63,018 nt of DNA from a virus: positions 1 through 63,018 of IMG/VR virus record IMGVR_UViG_3300009119_000001; one strand, written 5' to 3'. How positions within the stretch are numbered: position 1 is the stretch's first letter; every line of letters starts with the position of its first letter. A program made the translations under genes and the position numbers. The notes below the pieces were generated by a model. That model was given only the letters and a program-made list of their open reading frames with translations, was not told where the DNA came from and ran no database searches. Positions 16,601 through 23,128 of the stretch are shown piece by piece.

Positions 16601-17969
16601 TTCCACCACTAAATCTTGGAGATATTGATCCTGCTGTACGAGTAATAGTATAAACAATACGGTATGTTCTACCTGCACGTAAAGGGACTGATTGAGTTAT
16701 TGAAGAAGCTGTACCAGCAGTTTTTGTAGCAACACCAGAGCCAATTACCCATCCTGTATTAACTGACCATGATGAGCCGGCTACAGATGCAAATGTTGGA
16801 TTCATTACAATATTAACGCTGGCATTAGATTCTTTTATAGAGAACCCAGTATATATAACAGGATTTACTACTGTTCTAAATGAAATAAAAGTTGTTGTTG
16901 TAGTTGCTACAAATACAAAAGAATAAGGGGCTTGTATTGGAGAGCCTCTACCAATGTATAAAGAATTACCTATTGATGTTCCAACGGCAAAATTAGATTG
17001 TGCTGCATTAGATCCTGGAGTAAATGAGCAAATATATCGTTTACCTATTTCAGTAGGAATAGATTGATATGCCCAAAGATTAGACCCTGAAACCTGTAAG
17101 CCAGTAGCTGTCCATGTAAGTGTGCCACCAGCTTGAACGGACCAGCCATCTGTGTTTACAGGGAAGTTACCGTTAACGACCTGTTCAGGCCCAAAGTATA
17201 TTTCCCCTTTACGGGTGTCTAATGTTAACGCCACAGGCTGTTCTACCCCTGTAACCGGAATTGTTGCCGATACGTCTTGGAACATTGTGGCATTAGCTAT
17301 ACTGGTTACTTCTTTAACAGAAATGTTATCCCACTCCGCCCAAGCATTAGCATTATTTTCGTATGCGCCAAGGTTAATATATACTGTTGTACTTGGAGCT
17401 ATAAATGTAGCAGTTGATGTCACTTGGTTTGCTAAAATATTTGTAGCTAATCCAGCATCATTAGGTGCTGTTCCTACATGCCATTTTGCTACTGTATTGG
17501 GAATTGATTGCCCCAGTCTGGTAACAGTTACTAAATACGTTTTACCAACAACACAAGAGATTGCTTGAGATCCAAGACCAAAATTAACTCCGGTAGCATT
17601 ATTAGTAACTCTAAGCCCCCCACTAGAAACTGAAAGGGTAGCGCCACCAACATTTGAAACCGCAGGAGCAGCAATCCATCCTGTAGTGCCATCACTAAAA
17701 TTACCATTGGTTATTAGTTCAGAACCAAGCCCACCCATGTAAGTATTAATGTTAGAAGGGTTATACCATAGGCCCTGTTCATTATTAGTAAACAATGACA
17801 CTGGTGAATATGGAGTAGGGCCGCCTCTAAAAAACAGATTAACTGCCCCTCGACCGCCTACTCCCAGACCAACTGCCAAAGCCTGTGTTACTGAGGCGCA
17901 AACACCTAGCGCGTACCCAGTTTCAGTATTGTATTGGTTTGCTACTCCACTCCACCCGATTGTTCCCAT
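13671..17969 (-). CDS. Large modular tail fibre / receptor-binding protein
   Basis: 1432 residues built from repeated beta-rich modules. Residues about 85-220, 265-380 and 390-500 resemble carbohydrate-binding jelly-rolls (ELITNGNFSDGTTGW, VVNGNFPVNTDGW, NIVMNPTFAS openings). Three later modules share AQLVQG.VAGDY-type ends (GAQLVQGSVAGDY, GAQLVQGAVAGDY, DAQLEVGSSSTAY). A 23-residue tandem repeat (KTNSVIQTNL.../KTNSFVQTNL...) lies near residue 750. The last 170 residues look like a LamG/concanavalin-like lectin domain. Glycan binding at the cell surface is the likely role. It overlaps the upstream gene's stop by one base. Confidence 0.82.
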   Translation of the reverse strand: MGTIGWSGVANQYNTETGYALGVCASVTQALAVGLGVGGRGAVNLFFRGGPTPYSPVSLFTNNEQGLWYNPSNINTYMGGLGSELITNGNFSDGTTGWIAAPAVSNVGGATLSVSSGGLRVTNNATGVNFGLGSQAISCVVGKTYLVTVTRLGQSIPNTVAKWHVGTAPNDAGLATNILANQVTSTATFIAPSTTVYINLGAYENNANAWAEWDNISVKEVTSIANATMFQDVSATIPVTGVEQPVALTLDTRKGEIYFGPEQVVNGNFPVNTDGWSVQAGGTLTWTATGLQVSGSNLWAYQSIPTEIGKRYICSFTPGSNAAQSNFAVGTSIGNSLYIGRGSPIQAPYSFVFVATTTTTFISFRTVVNPVIYTGFSIKESNASVNIVMNPTFASVAGSSWSVNTGWVIGSGVATKTAGTASSITQSVPLRAGRTYRIVYTITRTAGSISPRFSGGTLLPGPAKNISGTYVEHLTALTGNNLLEFAADATFAGTLDNVYMQEVTGNDGYQIVGASRPTLSARYNLLTYTEQFDNPVWLKVNGTSTDVVVTANTVLAPNGSQTADTIVFGAIDAADDFSIVSQVLTLPATQNYTRSIYVKATTPADVGKLLYFYVTDGVLKDVVTVTLTADWQRVTKTLSMASGAGKSFTFGTLGSTYGGANQAAVSADVWGIQVVPENDGVGLPNYQWVNAATDYDTTNFPPYLLYDGVDDHLIGQPSLNLNTNTSDGLAVRNLLTLPAEFGNAAWTKTNSVIQTNLLLQSEAFETATWAKTNSFVQTNLQLYSEAYTTTAGWAVLGGIIPAANVGTAPNTFQTAGSITSAGGTSQALIGKAGGVTTGLTYTFSAYVKQNTSEIVQLSFTSTFDGTNIWANFNVANGTLGSTGTSTISSTIENAGNGWWRCIVTGIATGTIAAGQNTTLIALVDTITSGRLGASAAGSSVYIWGAQLVQGSVAGDYRMTEATAMPVFYPVYNEEITAQKLVATTTNGVHSATQTFTPSSGVTYTTSYYVKKGEYNWCAIELGGTSLISSAYFDLENGVVGTLVNAPTASITSIGDGWYRCSITKTSTGTVSSYSAIFACSANNVASFAGNGSSGIYIGGAQLVQGAVAGDYCKTDGIAVAVAYPNYNGAISAQKLIEDTANTEHLIYSSTLLSATGYSNSIYVKADTRSKVRVGLATGGFAYGASVIADLSNGTLSAITQYGGHTGATASIAPASNDFYRVTITITATPNTFVSSLSLVTGTSTVGYAGDGTSGVYISDAQLEVGSSSTAYQTVGSNAVTVWAGQRKYRDGFNSVVVCSAASTASSGYFVLYASFSTASYRFTNQGTIAANAGTGTFTAVPSTDVLTGIGSISEDIATLKVDGTDIQTINTDQGTGNYRADSQFYFGRLGSVYFQGRVYSLIVRVASSSGIPLTNTQMADTETYVNSITKAY

Positions 17970-18286
17970 TATTTCCCCGGCATGCCTGCTTGAACGATTG
18001 TTGCGGTTGCTGATCCTGCGCCTGCTGTCACCAGCACTTTTACTGCGCGAACTGGAAAGGCATAGTTACCATCAGCATTAGCTGTCTGCGCGATAAGTGT
18101 TGGATGGTTGAACCATACAGGTGTTACCGCAGCGTTCTGAATGTCATCAAATGTATGTTGGATCGAATACGTCACCGTGCCGGATACAACCACGCCGATA
18201 CCCACATTAAATGGATTCTCGTAGGTATCAAGCGGCGCAGTGCTGGATGATCCAACCCCTGTTTTTGAAATTACTATAGGGCGCAT
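17969..18286 (-). CDS. Putative small virion protein, 105 residues
   Basis: 105 residues. MRPIVISKTGVGSSSTAPLD and YSIQHTFDDIQNA are found at the head of tail-operon proteins in related phages as I recall. Beta-rich, no charged clusters. Its stop overlaps the start of the giant fibre gene, so the two are translationally coupled and it may be part of the fibre base or a decoration protein. Function unknown. Confidence 0.68.
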   Translation of the reverse strand: MRPIVISKTGVGSSSTAPLDTYENPFNVGIGVVVSGTVTYSIQHTFDDIQNAAVTPVWFNHPTLIAQTANADGNYAFPVRAVKVLVTAGAGSATATIVQAGMPGK

Positions 18287-18301
18287 TGAAGTTCCCCTAG
18301 G

Positions 18302-18766
18302 TTATAGTAAGTTTGTGTTTTGTAAGTAACGAACAGTGATTGTTCCTGTACCTGTACCTGTATTGCCCGGAGTAACAGTGAGGCGAACATCAGTTGTACC
18401 TACGTCCACAAATGCATCTGTACGAGTGCCATCAGTACCCGGAGTAACTGAAACGATACCGATTGTGCCCCCTGCTACTGCGTTAGCTGCTGTGAATGCT
18501 GTGGCCAATGCACTTGTACCTACACCGAATGTAGAAACTGCGCCTGTGAATGCCGCGTCAACATAAACTGTAATTTCTACGATTTGACTGTTTGCTGGAA
18601 CAACGATTGGTGTGTTTGCTGAAGTTGCTAAGCCTGCTTGTGTAAAGCGGAAGCTTTGACCCATAACTACTTGACCTACGTTCGTTACGTCGGTACCAAG
18701 AGTGGTACCTGTTGTTTCACGGATGGTGCCTGCGCGAATTGGGCCTGAGAAGGTTGTATTTGCCAT
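18302..18766 (-). CDS. Putative virion structural protein, first gene of the tail operon
   Basis: 154 residues, MANTTFSGPIRAGTIRET at the start. It is Thr/Val/Gly-rich with strand-forming segments (IVEITVYVDAAF, RLTVTPG, TITVRYLQN) and lacks enzyme motifs, fitting a small beta-sandwich virion protein. It is the first gene after a near-consensus minus-strand sigma70 promoter and has an AAGGAAAA ribosome binding site. Probably abundant in the particle, judging from promoter strength and position (inference). Confidence 0.72.
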   Translation of the reverse strand: MANTTFSGPIRAGTIRETTGTTLGTDVTNVGQVVMGQSFRFTQAGLATSANTPIVVPANSQIVEITVYVDAAFTGAVSTFGVGTSALATAFTAANAVAGGTIGIVSVTPGTDGTRTDAFVDVGTTDVRLTVTPGNTGTGTGTITVRYLQNTNLL

Positions 18767-18863
18767 GATTTTTCCTTGTGATATAGCACGTTACCCGCTC
18801 AGTCTCTATAACGTCCGGCTAAGCCCGGTCTGGGACGGGGAAAATATTGCTTAGATGTGCTTC

Positions 18864-18892
18864 TTTATACTATGATATATTTGGTTTGTCAA
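18864..18892 (-). promoter_or_regulatory. Strong sigma70-type promoter for the tail operon
   Basis: On the minus strand, TTGACA (18892-18887) and TATAAA (18869-18864) are separated by exactly 17 bases. Transcription would begin near 18857 and give a leader of about 90 bases before the gene at 18766. It lies in the divergent gap between that gene and the HNH gene, and restarts late transcription downstream of the terminator at 19.5 kb. Confidence 0.82.
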
Positions 18893-18912
18893 CGATTTAT
18901 TTAAGGGCAAAT

Positions 18913-19302
18913 ATGGCAACAAAACCAGCTGTGAGGAGTAAGGAAAAACAGAAAGAATATTCAAAAACACATTACTACAAAAACCGAGAAGCAGTTATGG
19001 CAAGAGTGTCTGCCAACAAAAAGAAAGCCCGAGAATTCTGGGAAACATTTAAATCTAGGTTACGCTGTACCCAGTGTGGAGAATCCCACCCGGCTACTCT
19101 TGATTTCCATCACCTAGTGAAAGACCCATCCAACAAAAAGATAAATCATCTGACCTGTAACGGAGCTTATAAACAGGCAATTGAGGAGATACAAACTAAA
19201 TGCATCGTACTGTGTAGTAACTGCCATCGTAAGCACCACCACGAAGAAAGAAAACCCCTCAAGGTTGCGCTTGTCTCAAATGATAGCAGTCCAGAGGCGT
19301 GA
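18913..19302 (+). CDS. HNH-family endonuclease, probably homing type
   Basis: 129 residues from the ATG at 18913. A longer in-frame start at 18847 lies within promoter sequence. A basic N-terminal helical region is followed by a zinc-HNH core: CTQC (52-55), LDFHHL (63-68), CSNCHRKHHH (101-110). Paired cysteines would hold zinc, with H66/H67, N103 and H108 as the HNH residues. It is on the plus strand inside an otherwise minus-strand structural operon, the typical footprint of a self-inserted homing nuclease gene. It converges on pqqA. It could alternatively be a packaging-associated HNH protein, though those usually sit beside the terminase. Confidence 0.88.
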   Translation: MATKPAVRSKEKQKEYSKTHYYKNREAVMARVSANKKKAREFWETFKSRLRCTQCGESHPATLDFHHLVKDPSNKKINHLTCNGAYKQAIEEIQTKCIVLCSNCHRKHHHEERKPLKVALVSNDSSPEA

Positions 19303-19307
19303 GGGGT

Positions 19308-19326
19308 ATATATACAAAGTATATAC
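19308..19326. promoter_or_regulatory. Palindrome in the pqqA/HNH convergent gap
   Basis: TATATAC-AAA-GTATATA with further partial symmetry lies between the stop codons of pqqA and the HNH gene. It is A/T-only in the stem and lacks a T-run, so it is a weak candidate for transcript 3'-end formation or stabilisation on either strand. Confidence 0.4.
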
Positions 19327-19398
19327 TTATTTATTCATTACGTACATTGTTACTTCAAAGCCAAAACGCATTTCTGTAGCAGCAGGTTTAGTCCACAT
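19327..19398 (-). CDS. pqqA: PqqA-like pyrroloquinoline quinone precursor peptide (23 residues)
   Basis: A 23-codon gene with ATG at 19398 and TAA at 19327, preceded by a clear AGGAG ribosome binding site. The peptide begins MWTKPA, has RFGFEVTMY at residues 11-19 and ends in NK, matching the known PqqA family in length and pattern. The family's essential residues are present at the right spacing: Glu15 and Tyr19, which PqqE cross-links to start PQQ synthesis. pqqB, C, D and E are absent from the window, so the peptide would need host enzymes. It lies on the late strand just downstream of the capsid terminator and convergent with the HNH gene. A 23-residue chance match of this quality is very unlikely. 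Whether it is expressed and matured is unknown. Confidence 0.9.
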   Translation of the reverse strand: MWTKPAATEMRFGFEVTMYVMNK

Positions 19399-19420
19399 AA
19401 TAATCTCCTAATTTGGTTTT

Positions 19421-19436
19421 GCGCATTTTATTGCGC
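19421..19436. promoter_or_regulatory. Small hairpin upstream of the pqqA ribosome binding site
   Basis: GCGCA-TTTTAT-TGCGC forms a five-base-pair stem about 25 bases upstream of the pqqA start on its transcript. It could stabilise the 5' end or modulate translation. No known riboswitch shape was recognised. Confidence 0.35.
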
Positions 19437-19440
19437 TTTC

Positions 19441-19460
19441 TATACATATTGGTATGTATA
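19441..19460. promoter_or_regulatory. Operator-like palindrome upstream of pqqA, site 1
   Basis: TATACATA-TTGG-TATGTATA, a perfect eight-base inverted repeat. A related half-conserved copy follows at 19482, and both are preceded by GCGCTTT(C/T)-type sequence. This looks like a duplicated control element for the short pqqA transcript. No convincing -35/-10 pair was found beside it. Confidence 0.45.
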
Positions 19461-19481
19461 TGTACACATTGTGCGCTTTTT

Positions 19482-19501
19482 TATACATATCACCATACGT
19501 A
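19482..19501. promoter_or_regulatory. Operator-like element upstream of pqqA, site 2
   Basis: TATACATATCACCATACGTA shares its left arm exactly with site 1 and part of its right arm. The start-to-start distance of 41 bases is close to four helical turns, which would put two bound proteins on the same face of the DNA. Confidence 0.4.
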
Positions 19502-19507
19502 GAATCA

Positions 19508-19532
19508 TTAAAAAAGCCCACCGAAGTGGGCT
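19508..19532 (-). terminator. Intrinsic terminator after the major capsid gene
   Basis: Read on the minus strand: AGCCCAC-TTCG-GTGGGCT followed by a run of T. It lies 33 bases past the capsid stop codon at 19565 and separates the capsid operon from pqqA and the tail operon. Partial read-through could feed pqqA. Confidence 0.92.
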
Positions 19533-19564
19533 CTAAACGTACCGGGTTTCCCCTGTCAGTTTAA

Positions 19565-20473
19565 TTAGGCACCGGCAGAGCCGTACATACCTAGTGGATC
19601 TGAATAGCCAAAGCTATAACGTTCACGTGATTTGTAGCGAACATTACCTGTGTCGAAGTCACCGTCCATTGAAGTAGACAGTGGTGAACGAACAAAGTGC
19701 TTCATACCGTTTGGCACGTCAGTAGTCAAGAACCATGCGTTTGTGTCGGTCAAGAAGTGGTTAATTGCGTAACCTTCTGGGATTGAACCGTTGTTTTTCA
19801 ACGCATTGATGTCATTGTCAGCTGTACCTACACGCAGTTCAGTTTCCAACAAGCGAGTTGCAACGAATTGCAGTGCTGGTGGGATAACCAACTTTTTAGG
19901 TTTAGCAGCAATCAGCAAACCGCGCTCATCAGTCCATGCTGCGATCTGAATAACTGCGTTTTCCAATGAAGTCTCGTTCAAATCTGACGCTACTGTTGGA
20001 ACGTTGCTGTTCACACCACCAGTTACTAATGGGTGGTCATTTGCAAACAATGCTTTACCATCACCGCCCGGGTATGAAGCACTGAAGCCGTTGTTTAGAA
20101 CGTTAGCCGCTTTAACCTGTTTGGTGTATGCCATAGCACGAGCCAGAGCTTTAGTGTAGCGAGCAGATAAAGTGTCATACAAGTTATCTTCTACTGCTTC
20201 TTCAGTCAAGCTGAAGCCCAAAGCGATGGTTTCGTGTGTGTATCGAGCAGTCCATGCTTCTTGAGCATTGTCGTAAGCGATGGCGTTGCCTTCGTTTTTA
20301 ACAGGTGCCGCTGAGAAGCCAGACAGTTTTGTTTCTTCCTCGAAAGAACGCTCTGAGGTCTCTGTTTCGTAGATCTCTTTGTGTTCTTCGCCGTAACGCT
20401 TGTACTCTAAGCCGAACAATGCGTTCAGACCCGGTAAAAGCTCTTTAAGTAGTTGTGCGCGTGAAATAGCCAT
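19565..20473 (-). CDS. Major capsid protein (Mu gpT-like HK97 fold)
   Basis: 302 residues. Features of the gpT-like major head subunit family are visible: an N-terminal helical region (RAQLLKELLPGLNALFGLEY), an Ala-rich central helix (YTKALARAMAYTKQVKAANVLNNGF), then ALFANDHPL, LIAAKPKKLVIPPALQF and a C-terminal RYSFGYSDPLGMYGS. It is preceded by a decoration-like gene and scaffold and followed by an intrinsic terminator, the usual end of a capsid operon. No N-terminal cleavage domain is seen, consistent with a separately encoded scaffold. Confidence 0.9.
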   Translation of the reverse strand: MAISRAQLLKELLPGLNALFGLEYKRYGEEHKEIYETETSERSFEEETKLSGFSAAPVKNEGNAIAYDNAQEAWTARYTHETIALGFSLTEEAVEDNLYDTLSARYTKALARAMAYTKQVKAANVLNNGFSASYPGGDGKALFANDHPLVTGGVNSNVPTVASDLNETSLENAVIQIAAWTDERGLLIAAKPKKLVIPPALQFVATRLLETELRVGTADNDINALKNNGSIPEGYAINHFLTDTNAWFLTTDVPNGMKHFVRSPLSTSMDGDFDTGNVRYKSRERYSFGYSDPLGMYGSAGA

Positions 20474-20485
20474 TATTTATTCTCC

Positions 20486-21088
20486 TTAATCGCCAACGCC
20501 GGTACCATTGTAATAGCTATGGATACCAAAGTTAAATTTAACGATACAATCAGTATATGCATCACCAACAGTAGAGAATGGGCCATTTACAAAATCAACC
20601 AAACGCAATGCGATGGTATTTGTAGTGGCACGTGTAGCTACGTCTAGTGAAATTTTAGAATCACCAGTAGTTGTTGAACCTGCGGTTTGGTTAACACCAA
20701 AGTTTGAACCCAACATAGTTTGCGTTACTGCATCATCTGCTTGGATTTGGAACAATGTGTCTGGATCGTCACATACATATGCAACAGCATCTGAAGCCGC
20801 AGTACCGGTAGGCCAGTATTGTGAGTTCAAGAAGTATTTCAATGTAGGGCTTGTGTATGCACAACCTAAGAATACGCCCACTACACCAGCTGGGAATTGA
20901 TCCGCGTTTGTACCTACGTTTGTTACTTTTACGATAGTTCCGTCTGCACCGATTGCAACTACATCACCAAAAAAGATATTGGCAGCGTAACCACTAGCGA
21001 TTTTAATTTGACGAGTTGAGCCAGCGAAAGACTGACCACCAATCAAATTAATTGGACGAAGACCGTATGGGGCAGAAGTTGTCGCCAT
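20486..21088 (-). CDS. Putative capsid decoration/stabilisation protein
   Basis: 200 residues. MATTSAPYGLRPINLIGG, followed by a strand-rich segment with FFGDVVAIGADGTIVKV and VGVFLGCAYT, matches a protein commonly encoded next to the gpT-like capsid gene. A beta-barrel core like that of head decoration proteins is suggested by G-D-V and P-A-G-V-V-G-V-F turns. The separation from the capsid start is only 12 bases, so the two are probably made together in comparable amounts. Confidence 0.72.
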   Translation of the reverse strand: MATTSAPYGLRPINLIGGQSFAGSTRQIKIASGYAANIFFGDVVAIGADGTIVKVTNVGTNADQFPAGVVGVFLGCAYTSPTLKYFLNSQYWPTGTAASDAVAYVCDDPDTLFQIQADDAVTQTMLGSNFGVNQTAGSTTTGDSKISLDVATRATTNTIALRLVDFVNGPFSTVGDAYTDCIVKFNFGIHSYYNGTGVGD

Positions 21089-21106
21089 AATAAATCTCCT
21101 AAAAAA

Positions 21107-21556
21107 TTATTTACCTTTACCGAACGATGTCGTTGTGCGTTTCTCTTTAAATAGAGGCATACGTGCATCGTTTTCCTTCATGAAGCTGTTGTCAATAGCA
21201 TCAGTTTGAGACTGGGTCTGTTTACTGTAATACGCTGCGCGTTGCTCAACAAATTCTTCCGGGGTTTTCATTAAAATCAATCCACCAATTTCAATCGAGT
21301 CGGTAAATTTAGACTCGGTATTAGTGTAAAGATGTGCCTCTGGGTGCTCTGACAATTTGACAGGTTCCCAGCCTTCTCGCATTTTTGAAGAAACGTTTTG
21401 GGCATCTGCTTGACCTGCCATACTTGTACGGACCCAACGATGTGCCCAACCGGGCTCTTTAGCAATTTCAGGCAATAGAGCAGCTGGTGCCCATTGTGCT
21501 TGACGCTTAAATACTTCTCGTGTGTCGAATTCGCGGTTTTGTCTATTATCAGCCAT
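21107..21556 (-). CDS. Conserved capsid-operon protein of unknown function
   Basis: 149 residues, hydrophilic and basic/acidic mixed. The visible pattern is REFDTREVFKRQAQWAPAALLP, GWAHRWVRTSM, MREGWEPVKLSEHPE, EIGGLILMKTPEEF and a Ser/Thr/Gly/Lys tail. Its start overlaps the scaffold stop by one base. A role in procapsid assembly or as a minor head protein is inferred from the conserved neighbourhood. I do not recognise a domain. Confidence 0.68.
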   Translation of the reverse strand: MADNRQNREFDTREVFKRQAQWAPAALLPEIAKEPGWAHRWVRTSMAGQADAQNVSSKMREGWEPVKLSEHPEAHLYTNTESKFTDSIEIGGLILMKTPEEFVEQRAAYYSKQTQSQTDAIDNSFMKENDARMPLFKEKRTTTSFGKGK

Positions 21557-22530
21557 TATTTATTCTCCAATTTCAATGCCTCACGTGCATAATGTTCCGG
21601 TGTTACTCCTAATTTCCGTGCCAATTGAGCAGCAGACTTAGTAATATGTACTTTTTTTGGCGCGGTACTACGCGATGCCGAAGCAACTACTGTGGGCGGT
21701 TTAGTGCGTTGGGCGGGTGCTTCCTCGTCCAGCGTAGAGTCCCCAAAATATTCTGGGAAACGTTTGCGCATCGTATCATCTATACGACGGTAATAATCAT
21801 CTGAGGTTGGGTTTATGCCCGATCTAACAAGCTTCTCATGCAACCCCAAGGCTAAGCTTGTCATTTCCTCATCTTGTCCAAACCATGTATTTTTCTCTTG
21901 CCATCCAAGAGCTTTTACGTCTGGTCTAGGAGCTTGGGGTCGTTCTTGTGGTATATATACTTCATTTTTTTGTTCTTGTAAAGCACTTTCGTACTGTGGT
22001 TTATAATTTTGTGTCTGATTAAGCTTAAATTGAGCCTCAGTCATGCGTTGTTGGGCATCAATGAGTCGATCAGTGTCTCCAGAATCATACGCTTCACGGT
22101 ATTCGCGCTTAGCTAAACTTAGGTCACTTTCAGCGGATTTTTTAGCGATTTCAATGTACGATTGCTCACCAGAAGTTAGCGTGCTCTTGAGGCGGTTGTT
22201 TTCCTCAATAATAGTTTGGGCATATCGAATTGCCTCTTCACGTTCCCTATCTGCTGCTTCTTTCGCCCGGCGCTCGTCGTGCCATACCTTTTTAAGTTGA
22301 GACATGCGAGTTTTTACTCGCTCTGAATAATCAGTTAGCTCATCTTTTTCTAATTCTTGGACAACCTCCGCAGGGAGAGGGGTTCTATCTCGGTCTTGTG
22401 GTGGGGTGTCATCGATAATATCGACCTCAACTTCATCCGAACCTAAACTTTCTTCTGCGGGTTCAGTGCCCGTACCTTCATCTTTCTCGTCCGGAAACAC
22501 AAACTCATCGCTTTCAAATGTATTCGCCAT
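21556..22530 (-). CDS. Putative capsid scaffolding protein
   Basis: 324 residues. A very acidic N-terminal 60 residues is followed by a long charged coiled-coil region (about 70-185: ERVKTRMSQLKKVWHDERRAKEAADRE and onward), a Pro/Gln linker and a basic C-terminus (KKVHITKSAAQLARKLG). This acidic-coil-basic plan, the size and the position between portal and capsid genes fit a scaffold that nucleates procapsid assembly through its basic C-terminal helix. No protease motif was seen, so it is probably released rather than cleaved (inference). Confidence 0.8.
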   Translation of the reverse strand: MANTFESDEFVFPDEKDEGTGTEPAEESLGSDEVEVDIIDDTPPQDRDRTPLPAEVVQELEKDELTDYSERVKTRMSQLKKVWHDERRAKEAADREREEAIRYAQTIIEENNRLKSTLTSGEQSYIEIAKKSAESDLSLAKREYREAYDSGDTDRLIDAQQRMTEAQFKLNQTQNYKPQYESALQEQKNEVYIPQERPQAPRPDVKALGWQEKNTWFGQDEEMTSLALGLHEKLVRSGINPTSDDYYRRIDDTMRKRFPEYFGDSTLDEEAPAQRTKPPTVVASASRSTAPKKVHITKSAAQLARKLGVTPEHYAREALKLENK

Positions 22531-22542
22531 ACTATTTCTCCT

Positions 22543-22944
22543 TTATGCGCGGGAATATCCGCGTGGGTCGTCCACAATACCTTCAACAGAATCGTCGTTT
22601 AAAATTCTAAACTCACGGCCATGAATCTTAAATCGAGTGCCAGCGTATGCTCTAGTCAATACAAAATCACCTTCTTTACACCATGGTCCAGTAGGAAACC
22701 TTGATTCATCTTTGTAGCATAAATCACCCATTTTAAGCACGAACAACACTACCGTTGAATTCTCCTCAATCCGCTTTGTAGACGAATCTTTGATAATCCC
22801 ACTGTCGTAAGCATCCTCTGCTTCTGGGACCGCACATAAGATACGATATCCTTTAGGCTCTGGAAGTTGTGTGGCTTTCTGCTCATCCTGTTTGTTCAAG
22901 ATCTGCGATAGGTCAACTGCTTGACCTAAGTTTAAATCACTCAT
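22543..22944 (-). CDS. GroES-like co-chaperonin
   Basis: 133 residues. After a 28-residue extension the sequence follows the GroES barrel: EPKGYRILCAVPEAE (about 29-43), a mobile-loop candidate DSGIIKDSSTK (47-57), and KEGDFVLTRAYAGTRFKIHGREFRILNDDSVEGIV (90-124, quoted here as the segment from KEGD to EGIV), which matches the GroES VGD-V-I...G...I.....LI...DILAIV pattern. Extra residues in the roof region recall phage co-chaperonins such as T4 gp31. It would cap the host GroEL during folding of the capsid protein, and lies in the capsid operon between portal and scaffold. Confidence 0.82.
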   Translation of the reverse strand: MSDLNLGQAVDLSQILNKQDEQKATQLPEPKGYRILCAVPEAEDAYDSGIIKDSSTKRIEENSTVVLFVLKMGDLCYKDESRFPTGPWCKEGDFVLTRAYAGTRFKIHGREFRILNDDSVEGIVDDPRGYSRA

Positions 22945-23128
22945 CTGAGTTCTCCATTTGTTTTGCGAGGTCTAAAATACTACGTTGCGCCATAAGGATC
23001 CCCCGAACAATCCCTGTGGTATATCTATACTCGTCGTACGACTTGGGGGCGCCATCCCCCAAGGATTCTAAGATTGTTTTGCGTTCTTCTTCGAGTTGCG
23101 AGACTAAAAGCTCGAGTGTTTCATTCAT
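22937..23128 (-). CDS. Small helical protein between portal and co-chaperonin genes
   Basis: 63 residues, nearly all predicted helix: LELLVSQLEEERKTILESLGDG, then YRYTTGIVRGILMAQRSILDLAKQME. Start and stop overlap both neighbours (TAATG with the portal gene, eight bases with the co-chaperonin gene). Small helical proteins at this place are frequent in podovirus capsid operons. Role unknown. Confidence 0.68.
   Translation of the reverse strand: MNETLELLVSQLEEERKTILESLGDGAPKSYDEYRYTTGIVRGILMAQRSILDLAKQMENSDE

Noticed and set aside
18847-18912. N-terminal extension of the HNH gene
   Set aside because: It would overlap the minus-strand promoter and adds a hydrophobic, non-conserved stretch; the ATG at 18913 gives a typical basic start.
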